64,000 nucleotides of DNA from Gnetum montanum (taxonomy: Eukaryota > Streptophyta > Gnetopsida > Gnetales > Gnetaceae). The position numbers and the translations under genes are program-made. The stretch lies in contig MNCI01029114.1 in assembly GCA_015680685.1 (NCBI GenBank), positions 175,731-239,730 on the forward strand. The letters are read 5' to 3'. Position 1 is the first letter of the stretch. Every line of letters begins with the position of its first letter. This document shows positions 43,701 to 55,700 of this stretch, one piece after another. The notes beneath the pieces are model-generated. The model ran no database searches. It worked only from the letters and a program-made list of their open reading frames with translations, and was not told where the DNA came from.

Positions 43701-46700
43701 AAAAAGATTCTAACTCAAAACGTGTATACTATTATATATTAATTGAATATTTTCTAATTGATCTTCTACAGATGGAATAGAGTTAAAAAGGTATTGACAA
43801 TAAAATCCAGTTCGTACAGCAGAGGTATCAAAGCATCTGTGAAAGAGCATATCCACTTTGCATAAGAACCCACTACTTCAGCAACAGCCTTTTGCACCTG
43901 AAGAAAATGTAAACGGGCAATATTTTAATGCTTAAGCGTATTTTAATTTTGCTAAATTTGTATTTTCTATATTTCAAAGTGTCAATACTTACAAGGCACA
44001 TAAAGCCAGTTAACCTGCCAGCAGAGTTGTTTGATAAAAGCATCACTAAGTGCATCAAGATCGTGAAGTCAAAAGGCTGTGCTTCTTGTGACACTATGTC
44101 AGCCACCTGAAAGTCATCACTATTAGCCAAAAAAATAATATATTATGATTGCAGAAACAGCAAGATTAGCATCTAATCAACATGCAGATGTTACTCACCT
44201 TCATAATTGAAAATCAGTTATAATGAAATGATATTTGAATATAAACTACTAAAACTCATTAACAATTATTAAATTATTGTTGTTGGCACAGCTGGTATAA
44301 TGGTCCAGACCTAGAGCTGCCCTAGATAGTGTTCTTTACAACCAAAATTGTGGATGGACAACGTGTCTATTTTGCATGAAGATTTTCATTTGGACCATGC
44401 ATGTTGCTATAGTTTCATATATTTTCCCACTAGAAAAGTAATTATTAAAGTATAACTTTATTGCATATAAGAGAGGAAAGCAACTAATGAATCTGCATAT
44501 TGCAGTTATCTTAGAATTCACCTTTTTCTGGCCATGCAGGTGCTTGCAAGATACAGAAATTAAAATTAAATCAGAACATGAACAGACACGAAAGACAAGT
44601 ACTACAAGATCATTTTCATTTTTAATAAAGTTATCATTTTATTTACTCCTTAAACAAACAGGGCAGAGTGATTACTCCTTATCATTTAATAAAGTACTTT
44701 TAATTTTCTTGCTAAACCAGGTTATAAAAAGACAGGGCAGAGTGATTAATCAAGGAACAGAAATAACAGGAAAAATTGAATGGGAAACAGCCAGACCTGT
44801 TCAAACTGCTTTCTACATTTGCTCCTACATTGTGGCCCATATAACCCCCCGGCCCATATCCCCCCTGGGGAGCTAATAAGACGATTAGCAGCAATCCAGG
44901 CGACACAGGAGTAGAGCCGTAATCTAGAGGATAATGAAGGGAAGGTGCTTTCGGCACTCCAGAATATGGACAAGGAAGAGGAAATCTATTGGAGACAAAG
45001 GGGCAGGGTGTGTTGACTTAGGGAGGGGGATCGGAATACTACGTTCTTCTTCAAGGCTGCCCGTTCTGCACAGATTTCCAAATAGATACATAACATCATG
45101 GTGGCTAGCAACCAAGTGCAGGGGAAAATGGAGCTCACACAGGCAATGATAGATTATTGGTCAGGAATTTGGCAGCATAAGGCAACCATGCCCCTTACTA
45201 TTGCTATTTGTCAGATCCTAAACAAGGATGACAATCAACAGTTGTTGGCTCCCTTTAGCAGGGAGAAGCTTGAGGCCGCTCTTGCTTCCATGAAGGGGAG
45301 GAAGGCACCTAGTCCCGACAAGTGACTGGTGGAATTTTTTTGGGCTTTCATTGATGTCCTAGGCAATAATTTATTCGATGCTTTTAACATGATGTTGTTT
45401 TGTGGGCAAGTTCAACAGGAAATTAATTATTCTCAGCTGGTTCTTATTCCGAAAACAACCAACCCTTTGATTCTTGCCCATTTCCAACCAATCAGGGTGT
45501 ATAACATCCTACTCCGCATCTTCACAAAGATGTTGGTGGCCCAAATGGGCCCCCTAATGCCATGGCTAGTGGGGAAGCAACAAACAGGATTCGTCAAGGG
45601 GAGGTACATCCAAGATCAGATTATCTCGGTGCAAGAGGTGATGCATTCACTGCGGATGACCAAGTACCCAAGTATGTACCTCAAGCTTGATATCACAAAA
45701 GCCTACAACACAGTTTCTTGGAGTGCTCTCGAAGAAACCATGCTGCGAAAAGGTTCCCATCCACACTTTGTGGACCTTTGTTTACACATTCAAGCATCCA
45801 GAGCTCTCTCTCTAGACATGGAGGGGAGGCTTTGGGGGTTTGCCTCCACAAGCAGGGGGCTACGTCAGGAGGACCCCATATCGCCATATCTTTTTATTTT
45901 GGTGATGAACGCAATGCACACATACTACACTATGATGGGGTTGAAGGTCTGGATATTAGAGGTGTGCATTGCCTAATTGAACATTATGCTAATGACACCA
46001 TTTTGTTTTCTCAAGCAACAATGTCCTAGGCACTTGCGATCAATAAAGTGCTTCAATGTATGATGGAGGAGCTCGGATTAGAGATTGATCAAGGTAAATT
46101 AGTGGTACCCCTTCTAAACACAGCTGCTTGGGTTCAAGGCTAGATAGTGCAGCTGTTGGGGATTTTACCAGGGTCCACGAATGATTGTTATCTAGGGCTT
46201 CCTTTGTATGATTGGCACCAAAGGCATGTGTGGGCAGGTTTGCTTTGGCGGTTACAAGATAGGATTGGACATTGGACAACTTAGTTTTTGTCTCAGGAAG
46301 GGAGGGCGCTCTTGGCTAAGTTGGTGCAAACAACCATTGCTCAATACACGACTTTGACAACTTGTCCTCCAGCAAGAATCATACTAAAGGTTGACCAACT
46401 TATTTGGGACTTTACCTTGTTGGGTGGTAAAGGGGGCAGTCGAATACATTTGGTTGGGTGGTATATGGTGACCCAACCGAAGAATGCTAGGAGCCTTGGT
46501 ATACTTCAGTTCCAGGATGCCATTGCCATGGGGCATCAAGAACTTCTTCATTGTTTGGTATGACAAGATTCTCGTCAATCTCAATGGATAACGCTCATGC
46601 GCCATAAGTACCAACCCTGGGAGGCTCCTAGGCAGGTTTTCCACACTTGGCAGGCCTTGTGCTTGCACATTCAGGAGGTGACAACGGCGAGGCTTTTAAA

Positions 46701-49700
46701 TGCACAACCCAATCAATTGTTTCGCAATAAATACCTAGTGATCAAGGGGTGGCAGCAATTGTGGAATCCCAAAAAAAATAAAAATGTTTATTTGGTTGAA
46801 TCATTCGGCATTACCAATGTGGCATCAGTTATGGCAACGAGGGGTTAATGTGTGTGCTACATGTCCACCCTGCATGGTGGGGGTGGAAATTGTTATGCAT
46901 TTTTTTTCGAGAATGCCCTTTTTCACAACAAGTGTCACGGGTGACGAATTTAGAACTGACAACTAGATTTGACGATGACTCCCGAGCATTAGCGATTTTG
47001 TGGGGCTCTTTGGCAAGTGCGAAATTATCAAGTTTCCAAGGGAGTGTTGCCACCACCACCAGCATAGGTTACAATGGTTAGGGTTTGACTATGGAGGGAA
47101 GTGCATTTGGCGTTGGGGCTTACACCCGACTTTGAGCCATCTTGCAAGGAGTACCGAGATAACCAAGTTCTATGGAGTTTCGTGACGAGGGTTGGGTGGG
47201 TGAACATGCTCACCCTACTACAAGGAGACCTTGAACTTGAGGATGGGACATTTTACACAAATTGGCTAGGTGATTTTACACTTTTTTGGGGGCTGCACAC
47301 TGAGCTCTCATAGGAGGCCATTGCATGCTACCTGTGGGTGCCATTAGAGGGGGAGGACATTTCACTATGAGGGAGGGGCTTGTAAGATGCCCAGGAATTC
47401 TTCCAGGGGCCCATCTCAAAAACAAGGAGTGGCCAAGTGCCAAAGTCAACACTGGAACCACTATAGGAAGATGTGGTGGTTCTGGTGGACTATTTCTTTC
47501 TGCAGTCCAGCAACACCTAGAAGTTGCTGGTGGTGCACTTCACCCTCATGCGTTGCCTCCACAAGTGGTACCTAGTAAATTTGCCTTGTTTATTCCTTAC
47601 CATTCTACGCCAGCAAAGGCAAGATACCCACTTGGGCCTAATATGGGCTCTTTGGAGGGCGGTGCAGGGGGAGATTAGGGTGCCACCGCAGGCGTCTCCT
47701 ATTCAGGCCGTTTATGGCCAACGGAGGTTGCATTGCATTCCACCAATGGTGGTGGACCTCAAATCAGGGTCACAGGATTCGAGCAAACCAATTCTTAAGT
47801 GTGATTGTGATGAACACCATAATATGTTAAGTATTCTTGAAGTACTCTTTCAAATAATGTGTAAGAGAATCTTATTGTTCAATGTGAAATCCCTTGTAAT
47901 AATTCAGTACATAGAACCATTGGGAAAAACCTTTTTCAAGCACACTGTGGTTTTCTCCTCAAATGGAAAATAAAGAGAAATTAAAGATTGTGCTGCCTTA
48001 TTCAAGGAATTCATGCATATGTTAACAGTAAATTATCTAACAATAGGTGAAGATTCGCTGATTATGTGAATAAAAGAAAAACCTCATTGCCTTTCAAAAC
48101 AATATGTGTGAGTTCATATGAAGAGAGACAGGCTTTGAAATCAACTGCACAGCAACTTGAATGCCAAGGAATTGACCCATTGAAGTAATTGCAAGAGTGA
48201 ATGATAATGTGTGAAAAACTTACCTAATGATATTGAAATGTTCAAGGTATGTAAGATGCAGAGAAGAGATCAGGTGTCGAGGATCTGAAGCAAGTTATCA
48301 CCAGTCAAGGAATGTCTAACGAGAAGGATGCAGTAGCCCTTAATGTACATGGAACGAAATCGTAAACCAAAGCTTATAAGAAATTCCTGATAAGATGGCA
48401 AATACAACACTGACTATGATGCTAGATGCATAAGACACGGAGTATGACCAGCTTTGAGAGCAAGTCTGGTAATACATTGCAAACGTTGAGATTTACTCCC
48501 TGAAATTGGATGCAACTTCTTTCTGCTGGAAATAGTTGATCATACCAACAATTTTCCTTGACATTATATAAATTTTTAGATTGTCCTAAGTTTCTATAAA
48601 GGCCTTGGGAAGTGCTCCATCAGGATAGGATTTTCTAAATAATGGAGATCATTTCAGTAATAATGAAAAGGTTCCTTGTCTTCTGAATATTCTTACCCCA
48701 TAAAGACCAATCTAATAGAATATCCTATGTTATTTTTTATTAAATTAATATTTTTCTCTGCATACAGTAAATCAAGAAAAAAATAGTGATCATAATGCAA
48801 AGATAGTGATATGCTTCATGATCATCAATTAGAGCATGAGAATCACTTACAACATTTAGTGCATATAACCTGGCTTCAATATCATGCCAAGCAACAGGTG
48901 CCTCAAGACTACTCCATGGTGCTGTGAACAACTGGTACGTCCAAAACAAAGCTATTATTTCAGAAAATGCCTAAGAATCTCTTTTGGTACACTGCTATTT
49001 TAAGGGGCAAAAAGAAAAGAACATCCAAAATTGTAAATACACTGCTCCAAATAAGACAAACTCAGCACGCCTAATCATTTAAAAAATGTGCATTCTCGCA
49101 AAACAAACCATAGAGGAATAAAAGCAAATAATAGAACAAGCGACAACAAAATATAAAGAAAAATGCATGTTTGTTTCAAATATTATAAAGGCTTTTGCAG
49201 AATTTACAAATTAAGCAGAAAACCCATCAGTAACACACTTCATATGGTAGTAAATTTGCAGTAATGCTAGTTACATGAAGTTGCAGACCTCTGAAGATAA
49301 CTACCAACTGCACCTGAGCGTATCTTACATGAAGAGAATATAGAAAATTTGGTTTGTGCTACCCTACAATTAAACACCATTATATCTGTGATTGAATCAT
49401 GCTTGCTGTATACAATAACTGTATTTGTTTGATAAACCAAATGTTTTAAAAAATCTCTAAAAATTAAAGTAAAGATCAATAGAAAAAGATTTAAAGCTAA
49501 AATAACAAATATTGTTGGCAACAGCTGCCTCATTAGGAGAGCACCTCCATGTGTATAGGAGGGCATTGGTTTGATTTCCACCATTCACATAATGGTGAGA
49601 ATCTCCCATCACAATTTAACATTATCCCCACTGCTGCAAAGTCACAAAGCCACGTCTGACACTTTTGCAGCATAAAATCACACCTGGCGCTAGAATCTGT

Positions 49701-52700
49701 GCTGGGGAAACCCTTTGCAACTGGCGCTAGAATCTCCAAGTTGCCTCCCAGAGGACCTAAATCAGACCAAACTGCTTCCCTAGCTATTTGCACTTCAGAA
49801 TATGAAGAAAGAACTTGGGGATGTCAACCCTCCTACATAACTACAAGCATTGCATGAAACGGAAATGCACTCTCTCAAGCTTCCTGACATTCCCCAAATG
49901 AATGAAGAATTGATGTGAATCAACCTCAACAGACCATAAAAAGAATCATTTCCACACTTCTCCAAGCCATATTACCTTAGAAAACAAGAACACAAAAGAA
50001 TGGAGAAACTTTTTCTTTATTAATCAAATCACAAATAGAGAAATACATCAAAAATGAGGAGCAAAGCTCAACTCAACTCTCCCACAGATCTAAGTGGCCA
50101 TACATGTCCCCTCTCAATCCATCAAATTTGCTCACACTTTGAGCATACAAGCTTAAGACCAGATAACACTTATAGGAGAATCTTCACCTCCCTTAGGCTA
50201 ATCTTTCCCTCAAGTGCTCTCTCTCTTACCTCTCACCATTCCTCAGACTCTCTTGCCTTTCCTTTGAACCTTAGACATCCTTTTATAGTCATTAAAGTAG
50301 CCCATGGCCTTCCCTTTTGAAAAATCACTTTTGAGTAGACTACAAGTGCCTACGACTCATAGCTATCTTGCAGCAACCATCCTGCAACCGGACTCTAACT
50401 TGCAACTTGCTTGCACCAGTAAAATTTCATATTTTTCATCTCTACTTCTATGCCAATTCAACAAATTGTGTTCCACAACTTCAAACTACGACCTGATACA
50501 AGAAATATGAAACTACGACCTGCAACTCATTGCCTAATACAAGAAATATGAAATTCCTTATTGCTCTTCAAATTGCAGATAACTACGGCTCACAATAGCC
50601 TGCAATGTCAAATTATGACCGACTGCAACTCGCAGTCTCACTGCAATTGCCTGTCCAGAGACAGAAATTCATCCAGATAACTCCAAAACAGACATACTCA
50701 CTCCTAGGACTCCTAGGATACATTGAGGATAAGAAAAACATGGAAGGCAAGGTAATATCCATATCATCTTCCACCCCCCTAAGAATGCCGTCCCTAATGA
50801 CCTCTCACAAGTTGGAAGGCACAATGCCCCCATGACTCAAGGCCATTAGACTCAACATCACAATTCACATAACTCAATGCATCAAAAGCATTACAAGAAG
50901 AAGTATCACACCTGATTACAATGTTTACAATGTTTGAGGTTTCAGTTTTGGGCTTCACTTGCTTTTTTGGGCTTGTCCTCATGCCCCACCATGCTTTCAA
51001 TAATTGAGGATCTTGGAATGCTCTAGTTGCATCCACACAATGTCACAAACCTATACAAAGAGTACACAAGTATCTGGAAAAAGATACATTAGTATCCTTC
51101 AATGAAGAAGCGATGCCAATCTTCAATGGCAATTATCCACCTTCAGCTAACTAAATTCTCACATTCTTTAAGCACAACTTATGCCCAGTAGCAATTCCAT
51201 TCTCAACACTCGATGGTAATATCAGCAGCAATCTAGCACTCATATCAATGTGAAACATTAATAACAGATACAATAGGAAAAACAATTCCCAAGGCTCCAA
51301 CATAAGAATCACTCTTCTTCTTATCTACTTACACATGAGACTCAATAGATTCATCTTCACAAATAGAAGTAACACAATCAATGCCAAGATCCAAATTAAA
51401 AGTATCACTTTTAGCACCATAGACAATGTAATCATCCCTATTATTCATCGTTTCCAAAATTTGAAAACTTGGAAGCATTATTGAGGAATGCAAACAACCA
51501 TCAATTTTATTAACAGTAGACAACAATCTAAATCTATGATTAATTTTATTCATTGTCCAGCTATTATTTTCCCCATTAAAGATAGCCTCGCTATCATAGT
51601 TCCATGGTCTACCAAAAATAATATCAACACAATTTATGAGCAATACAGCACAAACAATTCTATAAAGAAAATCTCCAATAGAATACTCTACAAGACATTG
51701 CTTCTTAACTTGCTTCCAATGATTCTTATTCATCCAATACACTTTGTAAGGAATGGTATCTAAATGCAATAATTTCACAATCTTGGTAAAGATCACTCTC
51801 TTGAGCTCTACCATCAATAAGCACATTCAAAGAATAGCCCTCAACATCACAATGAGTTCTTCACAAACTCTTCCTCATAACATCTTCATTGGCATTCGCA
51901 ATACCAACAAGAGTACAACTATTCAACTCACTTTGCTCAATAATTTACAAAGCCTCACATACCCTGTTTGAGGTTTGAGGCACATCTTGTTCTTACATAC
52001 TCTAAATTTCATTGCCCTCAAATTCAATCCTCTTTGACTTAGTGCACTCCAATTGTTTATGACCATATTCAATCCTCTTTGACTTAGTGCACTCCAATTG
52101 TTTATGATCTTTCCCTTTTGGAGATCTATCCCTTCTTCTTCCTTTTTTAGTGAAGTAGATTTCCTTTCTTTCTTTTCTTCATCTTCACTTTCCTCCTCAT
52201 CCTCAGATGCCTTCTTTGACTTTTGAGTTGTATCTCTCTCAATCTTCTTCTTTTGATATTTAGTTTTCTTCAATCCAAACTTTGTAATTAAACCTTTCAC
52301 TTTATCAAACACCTATCCCCACCACATGACATGTCATCCATGCACAAAGTCATATTTCACTTCCAAGAGATATTTTGAAGTACATTGTATTGACAAGGAG
52401 TATTAGTTGATGATATTAAAATGGATATAAATGCTTCCCCACATCGTCGAGTCATTAGGATGGGACATCTAAGGGACATACATTCTCCTAACGATCTAAA
52501 CTCATAAGGCCTCATCATTACTGTTAATCCTCCTAATTAACAGTTTACATTTCAACAAGACCAAGAATCTTAACAGGAGGGCCCAAGTTCAAAGGGAGAA
52601 GCGAGAAGCTATAAGAAGTTGTGGCGCTGTGAAATCATCAAGTTATCAAAATATTCTAAACATAGCCCACATGCACGAGAGGCTACATTACACTTGTACT

Positions 52701-55700
52701 AAACTTCCCTACCCCATCTGATGACCTGCTTGCACACCAACATAGCCAAGAAGAATCTAGAAAGATTGACACTATGTTGAAGTTGAAGACATCACATGAA
52801 GGTGAAATAAACCTTCATGTAGCTTCCATGTGTTTCCAAAATGAAAAAAAAAAATCTATCCACCAGCTCTACCCTCTGTTGCCATAGAATTAGTAGTCAT
52901 AACTTCAGAACTTGCCCACTTGACGTACAAGCCACTGGTCATCTAAAAAAGTGCCCTATATCATGGAAGCTCTACATGGTTAGGAGAATGGTCTCCCTAT
53001 CTGTAGGGATGTTAAAATATTCAGCAATAGTGTGCTTTGTTAATAGAATTTGAATACCTTGGAATGCTGTAAAGTGCCCTTTTCATTAGTTACAAAACTA
53101 TGTTGCTTTGAGATGCTCCTCTCCTCTCAATTGTTAGAGAAACCCTCCCTATTTGCAGGCTTCCACCAAAGCCCAAAGCTTTGGGATTGAGCAGAGTCAA
53201 GCTCAACAGCCAAAATAACATCTATAGTTGCAACTGCCTTGCTCCAAGACCTCCAAACTGAATACGCCACATCCATGATGCAGGGATAGTGACAAAATTG
53301 AGCAGAAAACAGTGCTGCCCTCTCAGCTGATTTATAGTTGACAAAATTGAGCACAAAACAGCACTGCCTTCTCAGCTGATTTATAGTTGACAGAATTGAG
53401 CACAAAACAGTGCTGCCCTCTCAACTGATTTATAGTTAGTGATTGATTGATATTTTGCTGATTTTTAGGAATTAGTTTGGAGAGATTTTCTCCTTGATTT
53501 TCTCCATGTAATCTCTATATATACCTCCACTTGTAAACAAGAAGAAATCAAGAAAAAGATTTCCCTTTCTTTTCAAATTTTGTCATGGTATCGAAGCTTT
53601 AGGTTTTGAACCCTACAGACATTTTTTTTTTCATTCGGCCTTCATTGCCGTATTTCTTCTCCTACTATGGCCTTCATTGCCGTTTCTAATTGGGTAATTC
53701 AACCATTATTGCTGCAATCCTCTTCTTCTCATTGTTTTTCTTTACCAAACACGACAGCATGTGGTGTACCTTCTAAAAGAAATCAAGGCATACAAGGGAG
53801 ATGTGCTTCAAGCTTCATGGAAAGCCACCAAGCAAGGAATGGGGAAATAAGGGTGAAAGGCAAAAAATTCAAGGTCAAGCAAATCAAGCCTCATCTTCAG
53901 AAGAAGAAGAGAAAGCTCTAGAAGCAAGGGAGTTTGACAAAGAAGAGATAGAGAAATTGGAAAATCTTCTAGCCACTCTTGAAAAATCTTCAGGTACCTG
54001 TTCATTAGTACATTCAGGTGAGTTTCCAATTTCTCATTGTTTAAGTGCCTCTGATCAGTGTTTTAAAGACTCATGGATCATCAATTCAGGAGCCACAAAT
54101 CACATGACACATGCATCTCATAATTTTAGTTCTTATTTCCCTTGCCCTAGTAATCGAAAAATTACCACAGCAGATGGATCACCAACTACAGTTGCCAGTA
54201 TAGGGAATGTTAAAATTGATTATGATATGATTCTTAAAGATGTTCTTCATGTTCCAAAATTATCAACAAATCTCATCTCCAATATCAAACTTTCTTTAGA
54301 TCTAAAGTGCAAAGTAACCTTCTTCCCAACTTATTGTCTATTTCAGGACCAAGACTCAGGCAAGATGATTGGACTTGCTAAGCAAAAGGGAGGATTATAC
54401 TATCCTGAAAAGACTGAAAAGACAAGTGCCAGTGAGTGGAATCAACCTCTAACCCTCCTATCCGCAAGTCATTCAAGAAATAAAGGCATGATTTGGCTTC
54501 ACCACTTTAGACTAGGACATCCCTCATTCAAAATACTTGAAACCATGTTCCCTCATTTGTTTAGGGGCTTACAAAAGGAAATGTTTAATTGCAAAACTTG
54601 TGAACTCACAAAGCACAAATGTGTAGCATTTCCCATCAATAATAAACGAAGCTCATTTCCATTTGATTTAATTCATAGTGATATCTAGGGACCATCTCCA
54701 ATTTCAAATATTTCTGGGGCACAATGGTTTGTTTCATTTATCGATGATTACACAAGAGTCACTTGGATTTTCTTAATCAAGTCCAAAACTGATGTTAGTG
54801 ATGTCCTCCCAAATTTTCATTTCATGATTAAAAATCAATTTGGAGTCAATATCAAAAAGTTTCGTTCAGATAATGCCAAAGATTATTTTAACCAAACACT
54901 AACTACGTTCTTTCAAAAGGAGGGAATCATCCACAAGTTCTCTTGTGTCTATACCCCACAACAAAATGGAGTGGCAAAGAGGAAAAATGGGCACCTTCTT
55001 TCTACAACCTGGCCTTATTGTTCCAAAAAAAAATAAATTACTGGGCAGAAGCCATGCTTACAGCTACACATATCATAAACAAATTACCAACTTAAGTGCT
55101 CTATTCAAAAAGTCTGGTAGAGGTGTTATCTTAGTTCTTTCCAACACTTCATACTACAAATGATCTTATCCCTAGGATATTTGGATGTGTTTCGTTTGTC
55201 CATATTCACAGTCAAAACAGGGGGGAAATTGGATCCGAGAGCCTCAAAACAGTCTTTGTTGGGTATTCTTCAACCCAAAAGGGCTACAAATGCTATCATC
55301 CACCAACCAAAAAATTCCTTGTTTCTGCAAATGTCACCTTTGTTGAAACTAAGTCATACTTCACACAACCTTATCTTCAGAGGCAGCAAACATTAGTAGA
55401 AGATAAGGACTTCTTTCTTCTTGACCTACCCATAACTAAGTCTTCCAAGTCTTCCTATTCTTTGCTACCACAAACCGAGCCCAAGCCTCTTCCTCAAATT
55501 GCAGAACAAAATGATGAAGGTAACAAAACCACTACAAACACATGTCCTTCTCAAGTGTACTCAAGAAGGAAACATCCAAACCCAGAACCAAGGCAAGTCC
55601 AAACATCGATCTCGCATGCTGGAAATGAGGTAATACATCATAAACCATCTGATACTAAATCCTTGTCTGATATTGAATTACCTATTCCAGTTAGAAAAGG

